Part shown: piece by piece, positions 19,677-28,865 of the stretch
How positions within the stretch are numbered: position 1 is the stretch's first letter
How the letters are laid out: every line of letters starts with the position of its first letter
From: an uncultured Clostridia bacterium
GTDB taxonomy: Bacteria > Bacillota > Clostridia > Oscillospirales > CAG-382
Reading direction: 5' to 3'
DNA: 64,000 nucleotides
NCBI GenBank assembly: GCA_947628695.1
Contig: CANRAV010000013.1
Span: 1 to 64,000, forward strand
Notes under the pieces: generated by a model
What the model was told of the DNA's origin: nothing
What the model saw: the letters and a program-made list of their open reading frames with translations, nothing else
Database searches by the model: none
Translations under genes and position numbers: made by a program

Positions 19677-20713
19677 CGGACATAAAAAGCTTAACTCTTG
19701 CAGAGCTGGAGACGGCGCTTTGCGCCATGGGACAGCCCAAATACAGGGCTTTGCAGATATTTCGTTGGCTGCACGGTGCGGGAGTGGGCTTTGAGGGGAT
19801 GACAAATCTGCCGAAGGCTCTGCGTGAAAGCCTTGAGGGCGAGTATTTCATCCGCGACGTGCAGATAGAGACAAAGCAGGTTTCAAAAATCGACGGGACG
19901 GTAAAGTATTTGTACAGACTTTACGACGGAGAGTACATAGAAAGCGTTTTTATGCGGTACAAACACGGCAACACCGTGTGCATATCGACGCAGGCCGGCT
20001 GCCGCATGGGCTGCAGGTTCTGCGCTTCCACGCTTAGGGGGCTGAAACGCAACCTTTCGGCATCCGAGATGCTTTCACAGATACAGGCGGCGGAAAGGGA
20101 CACGGGCGAAAAGGTCGGCGGTGTCGTGCTTATGGGCATGGGAGAACCGCTTGACAATTACGGCAACGTCCTTCGCTTTCTGACCCTTGTAAGCGACAAA
20201 AACGGCATAGGACTAAGCCACAGGCACATATCGCTTTCAACCTGCGGGCTTGTGGACAACATAAGGCGCCTTGCGGGGGAGAAGCTGCAGATAACGCTTT
20301 CCGTTTCGCTCCACGCGCCGAACGACGAGTTGAGACGCAGCATAATGCCCATTGCAAACAGGTATACGGTAGACGAGCTTCTCGACGCATGCAGGGAATA
20401 CGAGGACGCGACCGGGCGCAGAATAAGCTTTGAATACGCGCTTATATCCGGCGTTACGGACACGCCGTCCCTTGCAGACGAGTTGGGTCGGCGTCTTAAG
20501 GGCACGCTTTGCCACGTCAACCTTATACCGGTGAACGAGATAAAAGAAAGGCGCTATAAAAGCGCCACCCGTGCCGCGGCCGACGCCTTTGTAAGGCGGC
20601 TTGCGGAATACGGGATAACTGCGACGGTGCGCCGCAGACTTGGGGCGGATATTTCCGCTGCCTGCGGCCAGCTGAGGGACGAACACGATGCATACACGAA
20701 AGAAGAAGGGTGA
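19673..20713 (+). CDS. rlmN: 23S rRNA (adenine-2503-C2) methyltransferase RlmN
   Basis: 346 residues. Radical-SAM motif CRMGCRFCAST (CxxxCxxC), MGMGEPLDNYGNV, the conserved ...STCGLVDNI and a C-terminal Cys (DISAACGQL). Dual-specificity enzyme for 23S A2503 and some tRNA A37. No sign of Cfr-type features. Overlaps the PP2C gene by 26 nt. Confidence 0.96.
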   Translation: MTDIKSLTLAELETALCAMGQPKYRALQIFRWLHGAGVGFEGMTNLPKALRESLEGEYFIRDVQIETKQVSKIDGTVKYLYRLYDGEYIESVFMRYKHGNTVCISTQAGCRMGCRFCASTLRGLKRNLSASEMLSQIQAAERDTGEKVGGVVLMGMGEPLDNYGNVLRFLTLVSDKNGIGLSHRHISLSTCGLVDNIRRLAGEKLQITLSVSLHAPNDELRRSIMPIANRYTVDELLDACREYEDATGRRISFEYALISGVTDTPSLADELGRRLKGTLCHVNLIPVNEIKERRYKSATRAAADAFVRRLAEYGITATVRRRLGADISAACGQLRDEHDAYTKEEG

Positions 20714-21467
20714 AGCAAAAATCGTAAGCTTCGGCAAAACCGATGCCGGCAAGCTTCGCAAGGGGAACGAGGACAGCTTTCAGATAAGCGAGGGCGAGGA
20801 TTTTGTCTCCGCCGTGGTTTGCGACGGTATGGGCGGCGTCAACGGGGGCAGCGTCGCAAGCGAGCTTGCGGTCTGCGTCTACACCGACACGCTTTTTAAG
20901 GAAATAGGCAAAAGCGGCGAGGCGCTTACGGGGCAGATAATAAAGTCGGCGATGCTTACAGCGGTCGAGGCCGCGAACAGCGCCGTTTACGGGCGCGCCT
21001 CTTCGGACGGGGAGCTTTCCGGCATGGGGACGACGCTTGTCGCCTGCTTCGTGTGGTGCGGCAGAGCCTTTGTCGTGAACGTCGGGGACAGCAGGCTTTA
21101 CAGTGTAAAAGACGGCAAGGCGCACCAGGTGACGAGGGATCACAGCTATGTCCAGTTCCTGCTTGACAGCGGCCGTATCACCGCCGAGGAGGCGGCCCTG
21201 CACCCGAACCGCAACGTCATCACCCGCGCCGTGGGCATAAGTGAGAAGGCGGAGGCGGACTTTTTCGTGGAGGAAGGCTTCGACGGGCTTCTGCTTTGCA
21301 GTGACGGACTTACAAACTACCTCTCCGACGAGGCAAGGGACGCGGTCCTTTCCGGCGGGGGGACGGTAAAGAAAAAAGTAAACGCTCTTGTACAGGCCGC
21401 CAATAAAGGCGGCGGCGGCGACAATATAACCGTTATACTTCTGATGCGGGAGGAAAACAATGGATAA
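20688..21467 (+). CDS. PP2C family serine/threonine phosphatase (PrpC/Stp/IreP-like)
   Basis: 259 residues. PP2C metal-binding signatures: RKGNEDSF, VCDGMGG, GMGTTLVA, VNVGDSRLY, and LLLCSDGLTNYL ... GGDNITVILL. It reverses phosphorylation by the PASTA kinase encoded next door, with which it overlaps by 8 nt. The ATG at 20688 lies inside rlmN with GAGGG upstream. Confidence 0.95.
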   Translation: MHTRKKKGEAKIVSFGKTDAGKLRKGNEDSFQISEGEDFVSAVVCDGMGGVNGGSVASELAVCVYTDTLFKEIGKSGEALTGQIIKSAMLTAVEAANSAVYGRASSDGELSGMGTTLVACFVWCGRAFVVNVGDSRLYSVKDGKAHQVTRDHSYVQFLLDSGRITAEEAALHPNRNVITRAVGISEKAEADFFVEEGFDGLLLCSDGLTNYLSDEARDAVLSGGGTVKKKVNALVQAANKGGGGDNITVILLMREENNG

Positions 21468-23622
21468 CTACAGCGAATACGTCGGAAAAGTTCTTGACAA
21501 GCGATACAAAATACTTGACGTTGTGGGACACGGCGGCATGGCGGTTGTCCTTAAGGCGGAGGACCTTGTCATGGACCGCCTTGTCGCGCTTAAAATATTA
21601 AGCTCCGATTTCAACGGGGACGAGGCGATGGAGCAGCGCTTTATCAACGAGTCGAAGGCCGTTGCAATATCCTCTCACAAAAACATCGTCAGCATATACG
21701 ACGTCGCCATTTTTGCCGACATGAAGTATATCGTTATGGAATTCCTCGACGGCATAACGCTTAAGGAATATATAGACAGCAAGGGCATACTCTTTTGGAA
21801 GGAGGCGTCCTTCTACGCCATTCAGATACTTAAGGCGTTGGAGCATGCGCACAGCAAGGGCATTGTTCACCGCGACATAAAGCCGCAGAACATAATGCTT
21901 AACAAAAACGGCGAGATAAAGGTTACGGACTTCGGGATAGCAAAGCTTCCCAACGCTTCGTCGCTTACGGTGGACGAGAAGGCCATCGGCACGGTCTACT
22001 ACATCAGCCCGGAGCAGGCAAGCGGCAAGGCTACGGACTTTCATGCGGATTTGTACTCCGTCGGCGTGATGCTTTACGAGATGACCACCGGCAGGCTGCC
22101 CTTTGTGCACGAAAACGCGGTAAACGTCGCGATGATGCAGGTCAACACAAAGCCGGAGGAGCCGAAGAAATACAACCCCGCAATTCCCGAGGGACTGAAT
22201 CAGATAATACTGAAGGCGATGGAGAAGAACCCTGCGGACCGCTTCCCCTCCGCCCACAGCATGCTTAAGGCCTTAGAGGTGCTTTACAACAATCCCGACG
22301 TGGTTTTTACGGAAGGCAGCGCTGAGGCTGCCGTTAGGGACAACGTTGTAAACATCGACCGCATAGAGACCGCCAGCATAGGCGAAATTGCGCCGTATGA
22401 GGGGGTTGACCTTTCGGTTTTCGCAGGCAAAACCATCGACCAGAAGGTCAAGGAGCCGCGCGTAAAACCCTCGAAAAAGGCAAAAAAGAAGAAGGAAAAG
22501 GGGAGGAAAAGCTCGCTTTTCCGCGGTGCAAGCCACAGCATGTTCCCGATAATCCTCGGCGTTGCGTCTGCGTTCATCATCGTCTGCGTCTACGTGCTTA
22601 TAAACATCTTTACGTCGACGGTCAAGCCGATGTTTGACGGCAGCAACAAGTCGCAGGAGGTATATATACCGAACATTGTCGGCGAAATTTACGACGACGA
22701 GCTTAAGGAATACCTCAAAAGCGGTGCCGGCAGGGGCATACAGAACAGCATAGTCATACCGGACGGTAACGTCACCGTGGTAAGCAGCCACAAGCCGAAG
22801 GGCGAGATACTGGAGCAGACGAAGTACGGCAACGTGGTGCTTCCCAACGGCGAAAGCGCGTACAGGTCCTTGAGGATAACCGTAAGCAAGGGGCCGAACA
22901 CCTACAGGTACGAAAGCCAGCTTCTTATGACAAAATCCTACGTTGAAAGCAAGCTTAACGAATGGGGCATATACGACATAAGCACCGTGCAGGTGGGGCC
23001 GGAGCATGGCGACGGCGGCAAAATATCCGCCGACGATATGAAGTACGCTACGACAAATCAGGTGCTTCGCATAGAGAACGCCGACGGCAGCGAGATAAAG
23101 GACGGCGACATTCTGACCGAGGGCTCTAAGGTTACAATCTACGTCTTCATCCCGAACACGGAGACGAAGATGCCCGACCTTCTCGGTATGACGGAGGAAG
23201 AGGCACGCAGGGAGCTTAGCTCTGTCGGGCTTGCCCTTGGCGAGGTGAAAGAGGAGCCGAGTGACGAGGAAAGCGGCAAGGTCATAGCACAGCAGTACGG
23301 GGTTGACGAGGCGCTTCTCGTCGGCACGGCGGTTGACATCACCGTAAGCAAGCAGATACCGAAGCTTATAATGCCGGCACTTGTCGGGCTTACGAAGAGC
23401 GAGGCGGAGGACGCCATGCTTCGCGCCGGGATAGACGGGCGCTACAGCTTTGACTACATGGATACCGAGGACGAGGAACCCGGTGTTGTTGTGGAGCAGT
23501 CCGTCGAAGAGGGCGAGCAGCTTGAAGAAGGCGAAGACGTTGTGATAACCCTGTCCAGACGGCCGGAGTCGTCGGACGGCGAGATAAGCGCCGACGAAGA
23601 CAGCGGCGAAAGCCGCGAGTAG
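21460..23622 (+). CDS. prkC: PASTA-domain Ser/Thr protein kinase (PrkC/StkP/IreK-like)
   Basis: 720 residues. Kinase domain 1-280: G-loop GHGGMA, K45, HRD at 137-139, DFG at 157-159. A Lys-rich juxtamembrane stretch leads to one TM helix at ~361-385, then the extracellular part holds about four PASTA units (IPNIVGEIYDDE, the second divergent, MPDLLGMTEEEA, MPALVGLTKSEA) and an acidic tail. PASTA repeats sense muropeptides or lipid II. Its known substrate class IreB is encoded at 2106-2366. Confidence 0.95.
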   Translation: MDNYSEYVGKVLDKRYKILDVVGHGGMAVVLKAEDLVMDRLVALKILSSDFNGDEAMEQRFINESKAVAISSHKNIVSIYDVAIFADMKYIVMEFLDGITLKEYIDSKGILFWKEASFYAIQILKALEHAHSKGIVHRDIKPQNIMLNKNGEIKVTDFGIAKLPNASSLTVDEKAIGTVYYISPEQASGKATDFHADLYSVGVMLYEMTTGRLPFVHENAVNVAMMQVNTKPEEPKKYNPAIPEGLNQIILKAMEKNPADRFPSAHSMLKALEVLYNNPDVVFTEGSAEAAVRDNVVNIDRIETASIGEIAPYEGVDLSVFAGKTIDQKVKEPRVKPSKKAKKKKEKGRKSSLFRGASHSMFPIILGVASAFIIVCVYVLINIFTSTVKPMFDGSNKSQEVYIPNIVGEIYDDELKEYLKSGAGRGIQNSIVIPDGNVTVVSSHKPKGEILEQTKYGNVVLPNGESAYRSLRITVSKGPNTYRYESQLLMTKSYVESKLNEWGIYDISTVQVGPEHGDGGKISADDMKYATTNQVLRIENADGSEIKDGDILTEGSKVTIYVFIPNTETKMPDLLGMTEEEARRELSSVGLALGEVKEEPSDEESGKVIAQQYGVDEALLVGTAVDITVSKQIPKLIMPALVGLTKSEAEDAMLRAGIDGRYSFDYMDTEDEEPGVVVEQSVEEGEQLEEGEDVVITLSRRPESSDGEISADEDSGESRE

Positions 23623-23626
23623 GCCT

Positions 23627-24502
23627 ATGACCGAAGGCGTAGTAATAAGAGAAAAGAAGGGGCTGTACAGCGTCGCCGCAGACGGGCGCACCGTACCCTG
23701 CCACGCTGGCAGCCGCATACGCAAGGGCGGCTTTAGGCTTCTGGCCGGCGACCGCGTGGAAATAGAGCTTAACAGCGACGGAAGCGGCTTTATAACCGCG
23801 CTGCTTCCGCGCGTCAACTCGCTTGCAAGGCCGCTTGTCGCCAACATAGACTTGTTTGTGATAGTCGCCGCGGCCGCGTCCCCCGCGCCGTACCCGTACA
23901 ATATCGATAAGCTTACAGCAATGGCGGCGAAGCGGGGGATAGAGACGGCTATCGCCGTCAACAAGTGCGACGTAGGCGACCCCGAACCGCTTTGCGCGGT
24001 GTACGGGCTTGCCGGCTACAGGTGCTTTCGCGTCTGCGCCGCCACCGGCGAGGGCGTAGGCGAGCTTGCGGCCTACTTAAAGGGGAAAACGGCCGTGTTC
24101 GCCGGTGCCTCCGGCGTGGGCAAGTCAAGCCTGCTTAACGCGCTCTTTTCGGGCTGCGACCTCCAAACGGGCGAGCTCAGCCGCCGCACGGAGCGCGGAA
24201 AGAACACCACCAGACATACAGAGTTTTTCGCCGTCGGCGATGGCACGTACATAGCGGACACACCGGGCTTTACAAGCTTTGACGAGGAGAACCTCGGGAT
24301 TGACGGGAAGGGCGAGCTTTTCTCCTGCTTCCCGGAGTTTGAACCCTTCTTCGGCAAATGCCGCTGGCGCGGCTGCACGCACACGAAGGAGGAAGGCTGC
24401 GCCATAACGGAGGCCGTCCGAGGTGGTAAAATCGCCGCAAGCCGGCACGAAAGCTATGTAAGGCTGTACGGCGCGCTTGCGGAAATAAGCAGGCGCCGAT
24501 AA
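23627..24502 (+). CDS. rsgA: Small-subunit ribosome biogenesis GTPase RsgA
   Basis: 291 residues. N-terminal OB fold (MTEGVVIREKKGLY), then a circularly permuted GTPase with motif order G4 (NKCD), G1 (GASGVGKSSL), G2/G3 (RGKNTTRH, DTPGF), and a C-terminal zinc site CxxxxCxHxxExxC (CRWRGCTHTKEEGC). Assists late 30S maturation. In the standard cluster position after the kinase; the usual rpe and thiN genes that follow are missing here. Confidence 0.96.
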   Translation: MTEGVVIREKKGLYSVAADGRTVPCHAGSRIRKGGFRLLAGDRVEIELNSDGSGFITALLPRVNSLARPLVANIDLFVIVAAAASPAPYPYNIDKLTAMAAKRGIETAIAVNKCDVGDPEPLCAVYGLAGYRCFRVCAATGEGVGELAAYLKGKTAVFAGASGVGKSSLLNALFSGCDLQTGELSRRTERGKNTTRHTEFFAVGDGTYIADTPGFTSFDEENLGIDGKGELFSCFPEFEPFFGKCRWRGCTHTKEEGCAITEAVRGGKIAASRHESYVRLYGALAEISRRR

Positions 24503-24535
24503 GGTTCTTGAAATCTGAGATTAGAGGGAAAATAT

Positions 24536-25153
24536 ATGTTTATAGGGGTTTACAACCTTGCCAATTTTGTAACTCTGCTGGGGCTGGCGTCTTCCGTCGT
24601 CGCCTGCGTTTTCGCGGCAGGAGGGCACCCGCACGTTGCGGTGTGCATGTTCCTGCTTTCCGGTCTTTGCGACATGTTCGACGGGCGGATAGCGCGCGGT
24701 GCGGGCAGCAGGACGCACAAGGAAAAGGTCTACGGCATACAGATAGACACCGTCTGCGACATGGTCTCCTTCGGCGTAACCCCCGCCGTAATTGTCTACT
24801 GCTGCGGCTTCGGCAAGTGGTACGACATTGTGATTTACATAGTTTACACCGTCTGCGCGGCGATAAGGCTTGCGTACTTCAACACGCAGGCGATAGAGGA
24901 CACGCCGGATTTGAACATGAAGGCCTTTACGGGCGTACCGGTCCCCTTCTCCTGCATGACGCTGCCGGCGCTTATGATAGTGCGGCGGCTTGTAAGGCGC
25001 GCTCTTATTGTGAACATCGTCTTCGACGCGGTCATGCTGCTTGTGGGTATTGCGTTCATCTTAAACGTAAAGATAAAAAAGCTTAACATCTGGCAAAGCG
25101 TGCTGCTTATAATTTTCGAGCTTGTCTGCGTGATTTTAATGTTCGTGCTTTAA
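24536..25153 (+). CDS. pssA: CDP-alcohol phosphatidyltransferase, phosphatidylserine synthase-like
   Basis: 205 residues, six or so TM helices. The CDP-alcohol phosphotransferase signature reads [10 protein letters not shown]...[14 protein letters not shown] (DGxxAR...GxxxDxxxD). Sequence order and the VSFGVTPA stretch resemble PssA (CDP-diacylglycerol--serine O-phosphatidyltransferase). The overlapping ORF 24508-25086 is a shadow. ATG has AGAGGGAAAA upstream. Confidence 0.85.
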   Translation: MFIGVYNLANFVTLLGLASSVVACVFAAGGHPHVAVCMFLLSGLCDMFDGRIARGAGSRTHKEKVYGIQIDTVCDMVSFGVTPAVIVYCCGFGKWYDIVIYIVYTVCAAIRLAYFNTQAIEDTPDLNMKAFTGVPVPFSCMTLPALMIVRRLVRRALIVNIVFDAVMLLVGIAFILNVKIKKLNIWQSVLLIIFELVCVILMFVL

Positions 25154-25170
25154 AAAAAGCAAAAAAACTA

Positions 25171-25199
25171 TTGATTTTTGTTTTACACTGTGTTATACT
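25171..25199 (+). promoter_or_regulatory. Sigma-A promoter for rpmE
   Basis: TTGATT (25171-25176), 17 nt, TATACT (25194-25199), about 47 nt upstream of the rpmE GTG. The ORF track's extension of rpmE to 25171 runs through this promoter and is not coding. Confidence 0.75.
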
Positions 25200-25245
25200 G
25201 CAGTTTGTGAAATGTGATTACTGTATAGGAAGCGAGGGAAGTAAA

Positions 25246-25446
25246 GTGAAGGAAGGCATCCATCCGAAGCTGAATAAAGTCACCGTTAAATGTGCTTGCG
25301 GTGCAGAGATGCAGACTGTGTCTACCAAGAGCGAGCTTAAGGTTGATATATGCTCCAAGTGCCATCCGTTCTTCACGGGGAAACAGAAGTTTGTTGATTC
25401 CGGCGGACGTGTTGACAAGTTTAAGAAGAAGTATAATTTGGAGTAA
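25246..25446 (+). CDS. rpmE: 50S ribosomal protein L31
   Basis: 66 residues from GTG 25246, preceded by GAGGGAAG. It reads [19 protein letters not shown] ... [13 protein letters not shown], retaining all four zinc-binding Cys of the C+ (zinc) form of L31. The track's longer ORF (from 25171) is rejected. A strong terminator follows. Confidence 0.96.
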   Translation: MKEGIHPKLNKVTVKCACGAEMQTVSTKSELKVDICSKCHPFFTGKQKFVDSGGRVDKFKKKYNLE

Positions 25447-25460
25447 AAATGTCAGTCATA

Positions 25461-25488
25461 GGGCAGCGCAGTTGCGCTGCCCTTTTTT
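25461..25488 (+). terminator. Rho-independent terminator after rpmE
   Basis: GGGCAGCGC-AGTT-GCGCTGCCC (9-bp perfect stem) followed by TTTTTT. It lies in the 5' extension of the hflX ORF, which shows that the hflX start at 25449 is false. Confidence 0.93.
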
Positions 25489-25514
25489 CCGTCTTTCAGA
25501 AAGGAAGTGACGAT

Positions 25515-26786
25515 ATGCAAAACAGTGAAAACTTAAAGATAGAAAACGGCACGCGTGCGGTGCTTGTCGCCTTGTGCACGGGGGACGTGCAGGGGGCGGA
25601 GACCTCGCTTGCAGAGCTGGAAAGCCTGCTTGCCACCGCCGGCGGGGAAGCCGCCGCGACCGTCATACAAAACCTTGACAAGCCTAACCCGAAGACCTAT
25701 ATAGGCTCCGGCAAGGCGGAGGAGATAGCGCGCCTTGTGGAGAACGACGGCGGAATAGACCTTGCCGTCTTCGACAACGAGCTGTCACCTTCTCAGATAG
25801 CCAACCTTGAGGAGCTTATCGGCGTCCGCGTTATAGACCGAACCATGTTGATACTGGACATCTTTGCGCTGCACGCCGTGACGGGCGAGGGGAAGCTGCA
25901 GGTCGAGATAGCCTGCCTGCGCTACACCGCGCCGCGTCTTACCGGCAAGGGCAAGGAGCTTAGCCGTCTCGGCGGCGGCATAGGCACGCGCGGCCCGGGC
26001 GAAAGCAAGCTTGAAAGCGACCGCAGGCACCTAAAACGCCGCATCGCCGCCCTTGAGGAGGAGATAGCGGAGATGGAGCGCACACGACGCACCAAGCGCG
26101 CCGCCAGGGAGAAAAAGGCGATAAAAAGCGCGGCGATAGTGGGCTACACCAACAGCGGCAAGTCGACGCTTTTAAACCGCCTTACCGACGCCGGCATACT
26201 TGCGGAGAACAAGCTTTTCGCGACCCTTGACCCCACAACGCGCCTGCTTACCACGGAAAACGGCACAGAGGTGCTGCTTACCGACACCGTCGGCTTTATA
26301 GACAGGCTGCCGCACCACCTCGTCAAGGCGTTTAAATCCACGCTTGACGAGCTGAAGTACGCCGATATAATTATACACCTTACGGACGGCTCGGAAAGCG
26401 CCGACGAGATACAGCGCAAGGCCGCCGTCACCGACTCGCTTATAGACGAGCTTTGCGGCGGAGACAAGCCGCTGCTTCGCGTTTACAACAAGATGGACGC
26501 GGCCGACCCGCAGCAGCTTGTGCCGGCAGGGGTAATTGAAATATCCGCAAAGACGGGCAAAGGCGTGCCGGAGTTCCTTCAAAGGCTTGAGGAGACCGTA
26601 AGGGGAGGCAAGCGCAGGGCGGACTTCCTATTCCCGGCAGCGGAGGCAGGCAAGGCCTCTGCCCTGTACGCGTCTGCGGAGGTGGAAAGCTCCGGCTACA
26701 ACGACGACGGCAGCCTTTCCGTCGTCGCCTACTGCGAGGAAAAGGACCTCGGCCGCTTCGCAAAGTACCTTCACACCGGCGGCTGA
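25515..26786 (+). CDS. hflX: GTPase HflX
   Basis: 423 residues from ATG 25515, with GAAAGGAAGTGA upstream; the track's 25449 start would translate the rpmE terminator. N-terminal HflX domain (KPNPKTYIGSGKAEEI, FDNELSPSQ), Gly-rich GGIGTRGPGESKLE linker, then the G domain: GYTNSGKST (G1), TDTVGFIDRLPHHLV (G3), NKMD (G4). Ribosome-splitting GTPase used under stress. Confidence 0.96.
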   Translation: MQNSENLKIENGTRAVLVALCTGDVQGAETSLAELESLLATAGGEAAATVIQNLDKPNPKTYIGSGKAEEIARLVENDGGIDLAVFDNELSPSQIANLEELIGVRVIDRTMLILDIFALHAVTGEGKLQVEIACLRYTAPRLTGKGKELSRLGGGIGTRGPGESKLESDRRHLKRRIAALEEEIAEMERTRRTKRAAREKKAIKSAAIVGYTNSGKSTLLNRLTDAGILAENKLFATLDPTTRLLTTENGTEVLLTDTVGFIDRLPHHLVKAFKSTLDELKYADIIIHLTDGSESADEIQRKAAVTDSLIDELCGGDKPLLRVYNKMDAADPQQLVPAGVIEISAKTGKGVPEFLQRLEETVRGGKRRADFLFPAAEAGKASALYASAEVESSGYNDDGSLSVVAYCEEKDLGRFAKYLHTGG

Positions 26787-26813
26787 AAACGGCAATAATT
26801 TACAAAAAAGCCA

Positions 26814-26841
26814 TTGACAAGCATGGAGGGTAGTGTATAAT
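26814..26841 (+). promoter_or_regulatory. Sigma-A promoter for the lipoprotein gene
   Basis: TTGACA (26814-26819), 16 nt, TATAAT (26836-26841), 79 nt upstream of the lipoprotein ATG. The transcript would start near 26848 and carry a structured leader. Confidence 0.85.
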
Positions 26842-26851
26842 AAATTTGTAC

Positions 26852-26892
26852 GGGCAAGCGGCCCACGGGAAAGCCGAGGGAGTTTTGCCCGC
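26852..26892 (+). promoter_or_regulatory. Structured 5' leader of the lipoprotein mRNA
   Basis: Outer arms GGGCAA and TTGCCC enclose an inner CGGC...GCCG pair, giving a two-tier stem in the leader just before AAAGGAGAG and the ATG. I cannot match it to a riboswitch class. It could be a regulator of translation or simply an mRNA-stabilising hairpin. Confidence 0.4.
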
Positions 26893-26919
26893 AGGAATTG
26901 AAGAAAGGAGAGCATCTAC

Positions 26920-27705
26920 ATGAAAAAGCTTTTGGTTTTACTGCTTGCACTGGCTGCGGTTTTGTCGTTTGCGGGTTGCAGTAAGGACGGTGCGGACGCA
27001 AGCGCGGACGAAACGGCAGACGAAACGACGGAAGCGGAAGGCAGCAGCGCTGCGGTGCAGACAAAGTATTACGGCGAAGTAATCAAGGGCATAGACGAAA
27101 ACGGAAAGAAGTACGCCGTCATAAGAACCGACAATTGGTCGGACATAGACGAGAAGGACGTGGACGACGCCTTCCTTGCCGGCATGGACAGCGAGTGGGC
27201 GGAGATATGCGAAGACCTCGACTTTGTTCGGCTGGAGCTTGGGGACGGCGAGACTTATTCAAAATCAAGCACAGGGTTTGGCGTGGCTGATTATACCAAC
27301 TACAAGCTTAAGACGCCCTTCGGCACCTATACCATCACTCCCCTGTTTCAGGGCGGGTTTTTACCCGAAACGGGCAGAAAAAGCGTTGTCTTTAAAAAAC
27401 CAACACGTGTTGCTTCCTACGAAGAATGGCTTCCATTCGAAAAACAGTCTTCTGTAGTGAAATATATAAGGCTTATATACGGCTTAAAGCCGGCGGCTGA
27501 GGACGCCTTTACCGCAGACTTCGGCAGCGGGATGTCTGTTCCCGGTCCGGTCATCAAGTGCGGCGAAAAGTGGATAGGTCTGCATTTTGACTCCTTAGGC
27601 TTTGATGACAACGATTTTAGTTTAGAAGTTATCAAAATGTATCAGGCTATGATCTTTCACAGCGACTTGTATTCCGCTAACACTAATTTGAACGTAAGTT
27701 ATTAA
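26920..27705 (+). CDS. Lipoprotein of unknown function
   Basis: 261 residues. Signal peptide MKKLLVLLLALAAVL followed by a lipobox SFAGC, then an acidic Ala/Glu/Thr linker to ~residue 45. The rest is a soluble domain with no family I recognise (repeated YGEVIKGIDENGKKYAVIRTD-like strands early). The last ~120 codons are more AT-rich than the first part. Single-gene unit with its own promoter and followed by a strong terminator. Confidence 0.8.
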   Translation: MKKLLVLLLALAAVLSFAGCSKDGADASADETADETTEAEGSSAAVQTKYYGEVIKGIDENGKKYAVIRTDNWSDIDEKDVDDAFLAGMDSEWAEICEDLDFVRLELGDGETYSKSSTGFGVADYTNYKLKTPFGTYTITPLFQGGFLPETGRKSVVFKKPTRVASYEEWLPFEKQSSVVKYIRLIYGLKPAAEDAFTADFGSGMSVPGPVIKCGEKWIGLHFDSLGFDDNDFSLEVIKMYQAMIFHSDLYSANTNLNVSY

Positions 27706-27845
27706 AGCAACAAAACAAGCGCCCGCGCCTCAGGTTCTGCGCCTTGGCGGTTGAGGAAAAACGGATTCAGACGGGGTGAACTGAGCTGAAGCTGTACTAA
27801 GTACTGCGAGGCGAAGTTCGTCACGAACGAAAAAAATATAATAAT

Positions 27846-27889
27846 GAGAGGGCAACGTGACGGCGCGCCGTCACGTTGCCTTCCTCTTT
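27846..27889. terminator. Bidirectional terminator between the lipoprotein and yitT genes
   Basis: A perfect 30-nt palindrome (GGCAACGTGACG-GCGCGC-CGTCACGTTGCC) at 27851-27880, flanked by GAGAG and CTCTT that extend the stem. The genes on both sides converge on it. The rest of the 27706-27936 gap holds nothing else I can support. Confidence 0.85.
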
Positions 27890-27936
27890 GATATTTAATA
27901 TTTTTTCGTGTTCTGCGCCGTTTTTACCAACCGGAG

Positions 27937-28833
27937 TCAGATCTCCTCTGACTTGTGATCCTTGTATCCTTCTCCGTATATCTCCGTTGCCTTTGCGATT
28001 ATAATAAACGCCCTCGGGTCGACGCTGCTTACAAAGTCACGCACCTTCGGCAGCACGTGCTTCTTCACCACGCACATTATGACCTGCTTGTCCTTGCCTG
28101 TATAGGCGCCGGTGCCGTTTATCATGGTAACGCCGGTGTCGATGTCCTCCAGCAGGTAGGCGCAGATCTCCTTCTGCTTGTCGCTTACTATAAACAAAAG
28201 CTTTGCGCTGTCCACGCCGTAAAGCACCGCGTCCAGCACGAAGGTCTGCACCGCAAGCGTCATTATCGCGTAAAGCAGAACGGACACGTCGCGCATTGTA
28301 AGCGCGTATATCAAAACCACCGTGCCGTCAAAGAACCAAAACATCTGCCCGGTTTTAATGTGCTTGTACTTCTTGCTGTTGCGCAGAACGCGCACTATAA
28401 CGTCCGTGCCGCCGGTGGTCGCCCCCGCGCGGAAGACAAGCCCCATCCCAAGCGACATAAAAGCGCCTCCAAGCACGCTTGCAAGCAGAAGCTCGTTTGT
28501 CGGTATGGGGATGAAGTTTTCAAACAGGTCGATAAGCGCGGAGGACGCAAGGGTCGCAAAAATGGTGGAGATAAAAAACTTCTTGCCCAGCTTCACGATT
28601 CCGAGAATCATTATCGGCACGTTGAACACCGCTATTATTGCACCCGTAGAAAGCGGCGTTCCGCCGCAAAGGAACTCTATCCACTTATTAACGGCTATGG
28701 CAAGGCCGGAGACACCGGCCGGGCACAGCCCGTTGGGGTCTAAGAAAAGCCCTATGCCCACTGCGTAGATAACGCAGCCCGAAAGCATAAGTGCCATGTT
28801 TACCGATGTGTCTTTTAAACGTGTTTTGTCCAT
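27937..28833 (-). CDS. YitT family membrane protein
   Basis: 298 residues from ATG 28833; the upstream TTG (28839) abuts the ribosome site GGGAGG and is rejected. About five TM helices in the N-terminal DUF161 part (NPNGLCPAGVSGLAI, RAGATTGGTDVIVRVL), then a cytoplasmic DUF2179 domain (GVTMINGTGAYTGKDKQVIMCVV) of ferredoxin-like fold. Function unresolved in the family; DUF2179 is thought to bind a ligand. Confidence 0.93.
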   Translation of the reverse strand: MDKTRLKDTSVNMALMLSGCVIYAVGIGLFLDPNGLCPAGVSGLAIAVNKWIEFLCGGTPLSTGAIIAVFNVPIMILGIVKLGKKFFISTIFATLASSALIDLFENFIPIPTNELLLASVLGGAFMSLGMGLVFRAGATTGGTDVIVRVLRNSKKYKHIKTGQMFWFFDGTVVLIYALTMRDVSVLLYAIMTLAVQTFVLDAVLYGVDSAKLLFIVSDKQKEICAYLLEDIDTGVTMINGTGAYTGKDKQVIMCVVKKHVLPKVRDFVSSVDPRAFIIIAKATEIYGEGYKDHKSEEI

Positions 28834-28865
28834 ATACAACCTCCCTTTTTTCGACCTATACTACT

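Noticed and set aside
22273-23964. 563-residue minus-strand ORF
   Set aside because: Antisense to the PASTA kinase and rsgA; low-information composition and no start signal.
24508-25086. 192-residue plus-strand ORF overlapping pssA
   Set aside because: Arg/His/Cys-rich shadow frame; the 24536 frame has the CDP-alcohol transferase motif and TM helices.
25449-25514. Upstream start for hflX
   Set aside because: Translation would run through the rpmE terminator. ATG 25515 has a proper ribosome site.
26852-26892. Cyclic-di-GMP-I riboswitch
   Set aside because: The CACGGGAAAGCC segment looks a little like the family core, but the rest of the conserved layout (second stem, GNRA/receptor, and length) is not present.
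27810-27830. GTTCG-TCA-CGAAC hairpin as a terminator
   Set aside because: It is short and followed by A rather than T on the plus strand; the adjacent 30-nt palindrome is the better terminator.
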